Shown: positions 7,898 through 13,848 of the stretch, one piece after another
Position numbering within the stretch: the first letter of the stretch is position 1
Layout: each line of letters begins with the position of its first letter
DNA from: Parafilimonas sp.
Lineage (GTDB): Bacteria > Bacteroidota > Bacteroidia > Chitinophagales > Chitinophagaceae
Direction of reading: 5' to 3'
Assembly (NCBI GenBank): GCA_025927795.1
Contig: JAICKT010000076.1
Coordinates: forward strand, 1 to 13,848
DNA: 13,848 bases
Made by a program: the position numbers and the translations under genes
Notes under the pieces: generated by a model
What the model was told of the DNA's origin: nothing
Seen by the model: the letters and a program-made list of their open reading frames with translations, nothing else
Database searches by the model: none

Positions 7898-9418
7898 ATG
7901 CTTTCTGATAATAAACAATTATATGTAGAATCTGAGCTTGGAACGCTGAGAAAAATTATCATTCACAGTCCCGATGGCGGTATTGGTAAAATAATTCCGG
8001 GCACATTTTCAGATAATTTGTACGATGATATTGTGCACTTAAAAAGTATGCAGAAAGAATATAATCATTATGTGCAATTACTTTTATATTTTCTTGATCC
8101 GGAAAAAATAGAATACATAAGACAATGCCAGGCTTCAAATTCCGAAACGAAAGCCAATTGTTTTATTCCCGGAAAAAAAGAATATTTTAATTCTGATAAA
8201 GTTTTGGAAGTTCAACATTTGTTAGAGCAAATTGTAAAAGATGAAAACGTAAAGCTGCGGCTTATTTCCGCAGTTTGTTCTTATGAAGAATCAAGCCATA
8301 AAATACAACAACAACTTGAGGCAATAAATGATGCGGCATTACTTGCAAAAATTTTAATCAGCGGAATTTTGCCAAAATCTGCAAGCGGGCTGGCAGAAGA
8401 TCAGTATATCTTCCCTCCTATTCCGAATTTTATTTTTACAAGAGATATCGGTATAATGATCAAAGATCATATTTTGTTGAGCCGCATGGCAACTACAGCA
8501 AGAAAGCGCGAATCACTCATTACTAAATTTCTTGCATTATATTTTTTATTTAAAGAAGATATTTCCAAAGTAATTGAAGTAATTGAAGACAGCGATTTCT
8601 TTTTATATGAAGAACAGGAACGTAAAGCAAGATTTATAAGTATTGAAGGCGGTGATATAATGATGATACATCCGCAGCATTTGATTGTTGGTTGTAGTGA
8701 GCGCACTTCATCAAACGCAATTAATGAAATCATTCATACTATTTTTTCAAATGAAAATTTGGGCATCGAAAAGATCTCTGTAATAAAAATTGCAAAGAAT
8801 CGGGCGCAAATGCATATTGATACAATTTTTACGCAGGTAAAACGCAACATGTGGGTTTTGTACGGGCGATATTCTGAACACATAATTGCTACAGAAAATA
8901 AAGTAAAACAATCTTATCTGCGCAGGTTAATGCATCAACCGGATCTTATAGCAATTGAAGAGCCTGAAGTATTGCAGTTTTATAAATCTTCAAACGAAAA
9001 ATATACAGCTGAAAAAGATTACAGCTTATCTAAAAAACTTAACGGCATTGAAGAATTATTAAAGCAAATAAGCATAGAAGATTACAACTGTAAAGCTGAA
9101 GATGTTGAAATTATTTACAGTGGTGGTAATGAATTTCCTTATGATGATCGTGAGCAGTGGACGGACAGTTGTAACGTTGTTGCTTTGAAAGAAGGCGTTA
9201 TAGTTGGATATGACAGAAATGATTTTACTGCAAACGCATTTAAGAAAGCAGGGTTTGATATAATTACTACTGCAGAATTATTTAAAAAATTCGACGAAGG
9301 TTTAAAACCGCAGAGCCTTGAAAATACATTAATATTATTGCCATCAGCAGAATTATCAAGAGCACGCGGCGGACCCCATTGTATGAGCATGCCTTTACTG
9401 CGTGATAAACTTTTATAA
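7898..9418 (+). CDS. arginine deiminase-like protein (guanidino-group modifying family)
   Basis: Likely hydrolyses arginine, or a related guanidino compound, to citrulline and ammonia. The N terminus (SELGTLRKIIIHSPDG) resembles ArcA, and the full catalytic set is present: FTRD (Asp183), EGGD (Glu250), MHIDT (His306 and Asp308), and the nucleophile in RGGPHCMSMP (Cys495, 12 residues from the end). At 506 residues it is about 90 longer than classical arginine deiminases (about 410). The excess includes a charged segment around residues 60-150 and another around 330-420 before NVVALKEGVIVGYDRN. The ctlX-like gene follows after 2 bases, so the products probably work in sequence. No ornithine carbamoyltransferase, carbamate kinase or antiporter gene is nearby. 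The family is secure; arginine as the exact substrate is inferred. Confidence 0.85.
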   Translation: MLSDNKQLYVESELGTLRKIIIHSPDGGIGKIIPGTFSDNLYDDIVHLKSMQKEYNHYVQLLLYFLDPEKIEYIRQCQASNSETKANCFIPGKKEYFNSDKVLEVQHLLEQIVKDENVKLRLISAVCSYEESSHKIQQQLEAINDAALLAKILISGILPKSASGLAEDQYIFPPIPNFIFTRDIGIMIKDHILLSRMATTARKRESLITKFLALYFLFKEDISKVIEVIEDSDFFLYEEQERKARFISIEGGDIMMIHPQHLIVGCSERTSSNAINEIIHTIFSNENLGIEKISVIKIAKNRAQMHIDTIFTQVKRNMWVLYGRYSEHIIATENKVKQSYLRRLMHQPDLIAIEEPEVLQFYKSSNEKYTAEKDYSLSKKLNGIEELLKQISIEDYNCKAEDVEIIYSGGNEFPYDDREQWTDSCNVVALKEGVIVGYDRNDFTANAFKKAGFDIITTAELFKKFDEGLKPQSLENTLILLPSAELSRARGGPHCMSMPLLRDKLL

Positions 9419-9420
9419 TT

Positions 9421-10320
9421 ATGCAGAACACAAATAAGATATTAATGATACGACCTGTTGGTTTCACATACAATGCAGAAACCGCTGGTAATAATCTTTT
9501 TCAGATTGCAGGTAATGCTGATAATGCGCAGGAAAAAGCTTTAAAGGAATTTGATGCATTTGTTGAAATGCTTAGAAAAAATGATATTAATGTTACTGTA
9601 ATTAATGATACGCCTGAGCCGCATACGCCCGATTCAATTTTTCCGAATAACTGGATTTCTTTTCATGGAAATAATACTGCAATACTTTACCCGATGTATG
9701 CACAAAACAGACGCGCAGAAAGAAAGCAACATGTAAAAGATTTCATCAGCCAAAATTTTAATAGAAAAACTTTAATTGACTTAACAGCCTTTGAAAAAGA
9801 AAATCTTTTTCTTGAAGGAACCGGCAGTATGGTTTTAGACAGGGAAAATAAAATTGCATATGCATGCATTTCCCCGCGTACAAATAAAAAAGTGCTTGAT
9901 TTCTTTTGCGAGAAAATGAATTATACTGCCTGCACTTTTGAAGCGAATGATGAAAGCGGGAACCAGATTTATCATACCAATGTTATGATGTGTGTCGCAG
10001 ATAAATTTGTTGTTATCTGTTTAGATTCTATGACAAATGAGGACGAGAAAAAACAGGTGCTTAAAACAATTGAGCAAACTTTAAAAGAAATAATTCCTAT
10101 TTCCTATAGGCAAATGAATTCATTTGCGGGAAATATGCTTCAACTAAAAGATCCGAAAGGAGAAAAATTACTTGTCATGTCTCAGCAGGCGTTTCAATCT
10201 TTAACATCAATACAAATAGCAGAACTAAAAAAATATAATCGAATTATTTATTCAGATTTAAAAACGATTGAAACTAATGGTGGCGGAAGCGCCAGGTGTA
10301 TGATAGCTGAAGTTTTTTAA
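9421..10320 (+). CDS. ctlX: CtlX-type amidinotransferase-fold hydrolase (citrulline utilization)
   Basis: A 299-residue single-domain member of the guanidino-modifying superfamily, closest to the CtlX group named for a Francisella citrulline ureidase, which turns citrulline into ornithine. Visible features: HTPDSIFPNNW (Asp71), LEGTGSM (Glu132), IYHTNVMM (His185) and the terminal GGGSARCMIAEVF (Cys293, 7 residues from the end). These fit the Asp/Glu-His-Cys arrangement of the fold. The ATG comes 2 bases after the stop of the arginine deiminase-like gene (TAATTATG). The pair could take arginine through citrulline to ornithine. A dimethylarginine-type hydrolase is the main alternative. No terminator is visible directly after the stop; the tandem RNA array begins about 40 bases downstream. 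Confidence 0.82.
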   Translation: MQNTNKILMIRPVGFTYNAETAGNNLFQIAGNADNAQEKALKEFDAFVEMLRKNDINVTVINDTPEPHTPDSIFPNNWISFHGNNTAILYPMYAQNRRAERKQHVKDFISQNFNRKTLIDLTAFEKENLFLEGTGSMVLDRENKIAYACISPRTNKKVLDFFCEKMNYTACTFEANDESGNQIYHTNVMMCVADKFVVICLDSMTNEDEKKQVLKTIEQTLKEIIPISYRQMNSFAGNMLQLKDPKGEKLLVMSQQAFQSLTSIQIAELKKYNRIIYSDLKTIETNGGGSARCMIAEVF

Positions 10321-10358
10321 AATCACATTCAATCATCTCTGTCTTATTTGGGTATCGT

Positions 10359-10533
10359 AAAAACCAAATCTTTAGTAATGTGTAAAAATTACGTTGCATT
10401 TTTACATCGTTGTTAATAAGAAGTACTCTTAGAATCCAATCATCCGAAGAAAAACCAAAAGAAACAATTGCCCCCGTTTGAACTATTACGCTATTGTTTT
10501 TTTAAAAGTCTCGCTTAATGCGGGATTTTTTTT
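10359..10533 (+). ncRNA. tandem small-RNA element, copy 1
   Basis: A plus-strand RNA is inferred from the terminator and from comparison with copies 2 and 3; I do not recognise the family. From 5' to 3': an A-rich start with CCAAATC; a 12-codon frame at 10378-10416 (MCKNYVAFLHRC, then TAATAA); the conserved CGTTGTTAATAAGAAGTAC; an unstructured A-rich stretch; a stem AACAAT (10463-10468)/ATTGTT (10493-10498) enclosing a C5 motif and an inner CGT/ACG pairing; then the terminator. The 5' end is uncertain. CATTTTTACA (about 10398-10407) could be a degenerate -7 element, making the RNA about 125 nt and leaving the short frame untranscribed; otherwise it starts upstream and is about 175 nt. Only this copy has a 9-bp inverted repeat, TGTAAAAAT/ATTTTTACA, across that spot. 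Confidence 0.65.
10504..10533 (+). terminator. intrinsic terminator, RNA copy 1
   Basis: TCTCGC (10509-10514), loop TTAAT, GCGGGA (10520-10525), then eight T. The third pair is T-G, which pairs only in plus-strand RNA. An A-tract before the stem can extend it against the T-tract. Confidence 0.85.
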
Positions 10534-10702
10534 GCCTGTACTTAAGCCTAATATATTATCAGTAAGAAAGACATTCAATTGATAAAAATTAAGACATTGA
10601 ATTGGTTTAATGAAAAATGTAGAATTATTTTATCAATACTTCAATAAGTGCTTTCATGCCGAATATATCTGAATATTTTTTTTAGTCCAATCTGGTTATT
10701 TG

Positions 10703-10874
10703 AAAAACCAAATCTTTTTTAGTGTGTACAAATTACGTTGCATCTTTACACCGTTGTTAATAAGAAGTACACTTAGAATCCAATTATCCAAAAAAACCAA
10801 AAGAAACAATTGCCCCCGTTGAAACTATTACGGTATTGTTTTTAAAAAGTCCTGCTTTAAGCAGGATTTTTTTT
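10703..10874 (+). ncRNA. tandem small-RNA element, copy 2
   Basis: Same organisation as copy 1. The 12-codon frame at 10722-10760 begins with GTG and reads VCTNYVASLHRC before the double stop TAATAA. The conserved block is unchanged. The AACAAT (10805-10810)/ATTGTT (10835-10840) stem encloses TTGCCCCCGTT and an inner CCGT/ACGG pairing. The candidate -7 sequence is CATCTTTACA. A substitution in the short frame changes Lys to Thr relative to copy 1, while the RNA stems are kept, so selection seems to act mainly on the RNA. Function and promoter are unknown. Confidence 0.65.
10844..10874 (+). terminator. intrinsic terminator, RNA copy 2
   Basis: TCCTGC (10850-10855), loop TTTAA, GCAGGA (10861-10866), then eight T. 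Perfect 6-bp stem, preceded by an A-tract. Compared with the other copies, three pairs differ by compensatory changes. Confidence 0.9.
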
Positions 10875-11041
10875 GCCATCTCTCCAAAGTCTTATTTCCT
10901 TATAAACGACGATGATGAACATAAAATTAATGTTTGAATTTTATCAAAAATTAAAATGTGGAATTTTTTTATCTAGATTTATAAAATGGTTTCTATGCCG
11001 AATATTTGCGAAAATCTCTTTTAGTCTAATCCGGTTATTTG

Positions 11042-11218
11042 AAAAACTAAATCTTTTGTAATGAGTAAAAATTACTGTGCATCTTTACATCGTTGTTAAT
11101 AAGAAGTACTCTTGAAATCCAATTATCCAGAAAAAAACCAAAGAAACAATTGCCCCGTTGAAACTATTACGGTATTGTTTCCAAAAAAATTCTCCGTTAT
11201 TATGGGGAATTTTTTTTT
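11042..11218 (+). ncRNA. tandem small-RNA element, copy 3
   Basis: Same organisation as copies 1 and 2. The 12-codon frame at 11061-11099 reads MSKNYCASLHRC and ends TAATAA. The conserved block is unchanged. The AACAAT (11145-11150)/ATTGTT (11174-11179) stem encloses the C-rich motif with four C instead of five, and the inner CCGT/ACGG pairing. TTTTG occurs about 21 bases before the candidate -7 sequence CATCTTTACA, which is the best -33-like match of the three copies. It converges on the minus-strand lipoprotein gene, whose stop is 15 bases beyond the terminator. Confidence 0.65.
11183..11218 (+). terminator. intrinsic terminator, RNA copy 3
   Basis: TTCTCC (11190-11195) and GGGGAA (11204-11209) pair with one T-G pair, followed by nine T and preceded by seven A. 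Read on the minus strand the same hairpin has one C-A mismatch but is followed by seven T, so it may also weakly terminate the convergent lipoprotein transcript. Confidence 0.85.
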
Positions 11219-11233
11219 AATGATTTTAATATA

Positions 11234-11647
11234 CTATCTCAATGTATCCATCAATACAGGCTGAGCACTCATTACAGACAATACAATGCTATCTGTTCCT
11301 CTTGGAAGATGATATTTTGTTTTAAAGTTTGATACATTGCCGGGTTTAATTAAATCGGGAAAAACATCTTCATGCTCTTCCACCCTAATACCATTGTGGT
11401 AGCACAAAATTTTTACACGTGTGGATTTATAGCCGCAAACTGATGCCGTATTATATATTTTTCCCTTTATAATTGTTGTTCCAAATAAATTCCTTTTGTC
11501 GTTTGAAGTTAATTTTAAGAACGCTTCAGGATGTGTTTGTTCTTTTATTGCAAGGCTTTGTTTATTGTCGTTATAATCTTTATCGTCAAATCTTTCTTTG
11601 CACGAACTGAGTAAAAGAATTATGAAGCATAAAAAACATAATCGCAT
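11234..11647 (-). CDS. small lipoprotein, possible FxLYD-like beta domain
   Basis: A 137-residue protein with a lipoprotein signal, MRLCFLCFIILLLSSC, lipobox LSSC with Cys16 as the probable lipidated residue. After an acidic linker, residues about 50-130 form a likely beta-sandwich: GTTIIKGKIYNTAS, then YKSTRVKILCYHNG, then PDLIKPGNVSNFKTKYHLP. This arrangement (a G-x-I-x-N strand, an alternating V-x-V-x-Y strand, and I-x-PG before the next strand) resembles FxLYD-type domains, but I cannot confirm the family. It lies 47 bases downstream of anmK on the same strand and could be co-transcribed; no terminator separates them. Role unknown. Confidence 0.75.
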   Translation of the reverse strand: MRLCFLCFIILLLSSCKERFDDKDYNDNKQSLAIKEQTHPEAFLKLTSNDKRNLFGTTIIKGKIYNTASVCGYKSTRVKILCYHNGIRVEEHEDVFPDLIKPGNVSNFKTKYHLPRGTDSIVLSVMSAQPVLMDTLR

Positions 11648-11694
11648 AATAAGTTTTTATTCAACCAATAAACGTTTTTTCTATTAAGCTTATT

Positions 11695-12801
11695 TTAAGC
11701 TTCCTGCCCAATCCATACGGCACCGCCAATGCTGCTGCGCAAAGCACCTGTTACAGAAGCAAGCACCGTGTTTTCTTCTCTCCATCTTAATACACCAAGC
11801 AATGCCATAATTAATGCCTCTTTATATTTTATTACTTCTGATTCAGGAATTACAATATCAATATTTAATAGAGTAAGTTTTTCTTTTAATACTTCAACTA
11901 AAAATTTATTAAAAGCGCCTCCGCCGGTTATTAATAATTTATAGCTATGTAAATTTTGCAACGATTCATCATTCAAAAGATTTTTAACTGAATTAAAAAC
12001 CTGCTGCGCAATATGTTCAACATAAGTTCTTAATGCATCACTGACATTTATTTTATATGATTGAACAAGCGGATAAATTTTATTCAAACCAAAATCATTT
12101 GAAAGAGATTTAGGGAAAGACTGTATATAATAATCGAGCTCATTTAATTTGTTTAATAAAGTTGTGTTGATGCTGCCGGTTGCGGCAATTTTTCCATCTT
12201 CATCAAATTCTTTTCCTTTTAAAAGGGCAAGTTTATTTAAAATACTATTTGCAGCGCAAACATCAAATGCAATAAAATTATTTTTTGTTTGAAAAGAAAG
12301 ATTTGCAATGCCGCCAATGTTTAAATAAAAATCATAACCGGAAAATAATAATTTTTCTCCAAGCGGAACAATAGGTGCTCCCTGCCCGTTTAAAGCAACA
12401 TCCATATTTCTTAAATCACTTACAACATTAATTCCGGTAAGTGCAGCTATGGTTGCGCCATCGCCAAGCTGCGACGTCATATTTAAATCAGGTGCATGAA
12501 AAACGGTATGCCCGTGCGATGCAATTAATTGTACCTGATGATATAAATTATTTTCATTAATAAACTGATTAATTTTTCCTGCCACAAATTTTCCATAATT
12601 AATATGAAGCAGCATATAATTATATGCATCAAGATTTTTTGCGTTGAATAAATTCGTCTTCCATTCTACATCATATTCATAACAATTACATGCTTTAATA
12701 TTATAATTCCATGCGCCACGCATTTCTTCTAATTCTGTAAAAATGATATCCAATCCATCTAAAGAAGAACCGCTCATTAAACCGATAACGTTGTAAACCA
12801 T
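11695..12801 (-). CDS. anmK: anhydro-N-acetylmuramic acid kinase
   Basis: Opens the 1,6-anhydro ring of anhydro-N-acetylmuramic acid and phosphorylates it to MurNAc 6-phosphate, a step in peptidoglycan recycling. The 368 residues match the family. Motifs: MSGSSLDGLD (9-18), SHGHT (95-99), GDG (113-115), NGQGAPIVP (138-146), NIGGIAN (161-167), FDVCAAN with the probable catalytic Asp180, GKIAATG, and ITGGGAFN (291-298). Two motifs differ from the E. coli type: MSGSS for MSGTS, and FDVCAAN for the D-T-G-P-G-N form; both look like lineage variants since the rest is intact. Its stop lies within a 7-bp inverted repeat (11686-11702). No MurQ or transporter gene is next to it. The divergent neighbour is upp. 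Confidence 0.93.
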   Translation of the reverse strand: MVYNVIGLMSGSSLDGLDIIFTELEEMRGAWNYNIKACNCYEYDVEWKTNLFNAKNLDAYNYMLLHINYGKFVAGKINQFINENNLYHQVQLIASHGHTVFHAPDLNMTSQLGDGATIAALTGINVVSDLRNMDVALNGQGAPIVPLGEKLLFSGYDFYLNIGGIANLSFQTKNNFIAFDVCAANSILNKLALLKGKEFDEDGKIAATGSINTTLLNKLNELDYYIQSFPKSLSNDFGLNKIYPLVQSYKINVSDALRTYVEHIAQQVFNSVKNLLNDESLQNLHSYKLLITGGGAFNKFLVEVLKEKLTLLNIDIVIPESEVIKYKEALIMALLGVLRWREENTVLASVTGALRSSIGGAVWIGQEA

Positions 12802-12865
12802 AATTTATAAATACTTATTGCAAACTAAAAACATATCTGTTGAATATGTTACTGTAAACCTTTTT

Positions 12866-12873
12866 TATCTTCG
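12866..12873 (+). promoter_or_regulatory. candidate -7 element for upp
   Basis: TATCTTCG is one mismatch from TAnnTTTG and ends 4 bases before the upp ATG. If used, the transcript would start at or inside the first codons, so the message would be leaderless or the start lies further downstream. A TTG lies 23 bases upstream, longer than the usual spacing. Confidence 0.35.
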
Positions 12874-12877
12874 GTAA

Positions 12878-13531
12878 ATGATAACCAATCTTAGCACGCA
12901 AGGCAGCTTACTTACCGAATGGATAAGTGAATTGCGCAATATTGACGTGCAAAACAATCGCCTGCGTTTCAGGCGAAATCTTGAGCGCATTGGTGAAGCG
13001 ATGGCTTATGAAATAAGTAAAACATTTTTATGGCAGGAGCAGGAAATACAAACACCGCTTGGAACACATAATAGTAAAACGCTAATTAATCATCCTGTAT
13101 TAGCAACCATTTTACGCGCAGGACTGCCGCTGCATAACGGTTTTTTAAATTATTTTGATAGAGCTGATAATGCTTTTATTTCTGCTTATCGCAAGCACCG
13201 CAGAGACGGAAGTTTTGAAATAAGTCTTGAGTATTTAAGTTGTCCGTCAATAGACAACCGCATTTTAATTTTATGCGATCCTATGCTCGCAACAGGCTCT
13301 TCACTTGTGGCAGCATTGCGTTCATTATTAAACCACGGCACACCATCAAACATACATATCGTTTGTGCCATTGCAGCAACAGAAGGTATAGAATACGTGA
13401 TAAGAGAATTTGGTGAAAAAATCTATATTTGGTGCGGAGATATTGATGATGAACTAACTGCTAAAGGTTATATCGTTCCTGGTTTGGGTGATGCGGGCGA
13501 TCTTGCCTTCGGGCCAAAGTCTCAATTCTAA
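12878..13531 (+). CDS. upp: uracil phosphoribosyltransferase
   Basis: Salvages uracil: uracil plus PRPP gives UMP and pyrophosphate. The 217 residues are close to the usual 208-218. Visible motifs: RFRRNLERIGE (30-40), ATILRAGLPLHNGF (76-89), the PRPP-binding loop CDPMLATGSS (133-142), and the uracil-binding YIVPGLGDAGD (198-208). The PRPP loop ends SS where many homologues have GS. The tail is LAFGPKSQF, with Leu-Ala where many have Arg-Leu. The ATG at 12878 gives the normal NLS...WISELR beginning. It is transcribed away from anmK, with 76 bases between the two starts. Confidence 0.93.
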   Translation: MITNLSTQGSLLTEWISELRNIDVQNNRLRFRRNLERIGEAMAYEISKTFLWQEQEIQTPLGTHNSKTLINHPVLATILRAGLPLHNGFLNYFDRADNAFISAYRKHRRDGSFEISLEYLSCPSIDNRILILCDPMLATGSSLVAALRSLLNHGTPSNIHIVCAIAATEGIEYVIREFGEKIYIWCGDIDDELTAKGYIVPGLGDAGDLAFGPKSQF

Positions 13532-13564
13532 ATTAATTGCAGCGATATATGTTTTTGAACAGTC

Positions 13565-13572
13565 TATATTTA
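13565..13572 (+). promoter_or_regulatory. weak candidate -7 element for the porP/sprF-like gene
   Basis: TATATTTA is one mismatch from TAnnTTTG, 22 bases upstream of the ATG at 13595. No convincing -33 element or upp terminator is visible in the 63-base gap. Confidence 0.3.
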
Positions 13573-13594
13573 CATAATAATCCCAAAACTCATT

Positions 13595-13848
13595 ATGAAA
13601 TTTCGGTTGCTTATAATTTTTAGCCTGATTACTGCAAATGTTTGGGCACAGGATCCGCACTTCTCGCAATTTTTTTCCTCGCCAATGACGTTGAATCCTG
13701 CATACACAGGAAAATTTGATGGCGTTGTACGCGCTGCTGCTAATTATCGCAACCAGTGGCCTACTATTAACAGAGCATACATAACCGGCACTGCTTCTGT
13801 AGATTTTCCAATACTTGCGAACCATATTCCTTATACAGATACATGGGG
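13595..13848 (+). CDS. PorP/SprF family type IX secretion-associated membrane protein (3' part missing)
   Basis: The 84 codons present begin with a signal peptide, MKFRLLIIFSLITANVWAQ, followed by DPHFSQFFSSPMTLNPAYTG, the hallmark opening of the PorP/SprF family, then ANYRNQWPTI. Members are outer-membrane beta-barrel proteins linked to the type IX secretion and gliding machinery of Bacteroidota, often encoded beside large adhesins. The frame is open to the window edge, and a full-length member would be about 300-350 residues. Because paralogues are many, it cannot be assigned to the core PorP/SprF or to an adhesin-linked copy without the downstream genes. Confidence 0.88.
   Translation, partial: MKFRLLIIFSLITANVWAQDPHFSQFFSSPMTLNPAYTGKFDGVVRAAANYRNQWPTINRAYITGTASVDFPILANHIPYTDTW

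Larger units (their letters stand above)
10359..11218 (+). repeat. array of three tandem ~340-bp repeats carrying small-RNA elements
   Basis: The block CGTTGTTAATAAGAAGTAC occurs at 10408, 10752 (first base C in all) and 11091, giving periods of 344 and 339 bases. Around it, about 175 bases align across all three copies (10359-10533, 10703-10874, 11042-11218) at roughly 80-85% identity by eye, ending in a terminator each time. The spacers 10534-10702 and 10875-11041 are also related (both contain ATGCCGAATAT, then TTTTAGTC and GGTTATTTG) but have diverged much more. The third copy has no spacer after it: the lipoprotein gene's 3' end follows. Sequence before copy 1 (CATCTCT then GTCTTATTT, 10334-10349) resembles sequence just after the copy 2 terminator, hinting at a fourth copy or a recombination scar. 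Confidence 0.9.

Noticed and set aside
10398..10407. Firm promoter call for RNA copy 1 (and the matching positions in copies 2 and 3)
   Set aside because: CATTTTTACA/CATCTTTACA differ from TAnnTTTG at two positions and the -33 spacing varies, so no promoter feature is given; the idea is kept in the RNA entries.
10359..11218. CRISPR array
   Set aside because: Units are about 340 bases with diverged 175-base repeats and terminators; no short identical repeats and no cas genes.
11686..11702. Inverted repeat AAGCTTA/TAAGCTT over the anmK stop codon as a terminator
   Set aside because: The 7-bp stem is A+T-rich and is not followed by a T-tract on either strand in a useful position; listed only in the anmK entry.
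13454..13825. 123-codon minus-strand reading frame at the right end
   Set aside because: It overlaps the end of upp and the porP/sprF-like start, both well supported on the other strand, and its sequence resembles no protein.

Overview
The window (about 36% G+C by eye) looks like a chromosomal segment of a Bacteroidota organism, most likely near the Chitinophagaceae/Sphingobacteriales. The evidence is a PorP/SprF-type gliding and type IX secretion protein at the right edge, a secreted GH20 enzyme paired with a CocE-type hydrolase, near absence of Shine-Dalgarno sequences, and candidate promoters of the Bacteroidota form TAnnTTTG. Lineage is inferred from gene families; there is no rRNA or tRNA in the window.

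Layout. 1-6123 is a minus-strand block. In transcription order it holds pfkA (6-phosphofructokinase), pyk (pyruvate kinase, followed by a clear intrinsic terminator), then a secreted S15/CocE-type hydrolase whose stop codon overlaps the start of a secreted GH20 beta-N-acetylhexosaminidase that runs off the left edge. 6124-6434 is a divergent intergenic region. 6435-10320 is plus strand with two tight gene pairs. The first is a membrane-anchored J-domain protein plus a CrtA (spheroidene monooxygenase)-like protein. The second is an arginine deiminase-like protein plus a CtlX-type citrulline hydrolase. The second pair may together convert arginine to citrulline to ornithine without ornithine carbamoyltransferase.

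10321-11233 has no conventional gene. It holds the most unusual element of the window: three tandem diverged copies, about 340 bp apart, of a roughly 175-nt element. Each copy ends in an intrinsic terminator whose stem is kept by compensatory base changes and by G-U pairs that only work in plus-strand RNA. All three share a block around CGTTGTTAATAAGAAGTAC, a C-rich motif inside an AACAAT/ATTGTT stem, and a 12-codon reading frame closed by a double stop. I read this as an array of three paralogous small RNAs that I cannot assign to a known family.

11234-12801 is minus strand: anmK (anhydro-N-acetylmuramic acid kinase, cell-wall recycling) followed by a small lipoprotein gene. Divergent from anmK on the plus strand is upp (uracil phosphoribosyltransferase), then the 5' part of the porP/sprF-like gene, cut by the right edge.

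Most protein genes are ordinary metabolic housekeeping (glycolysis, salvage, amino-sugar and arginine metabolism). The tandem RNA array, and the paired guanidino-modifying enzymes just upstream of it, are the parts most worth following up.
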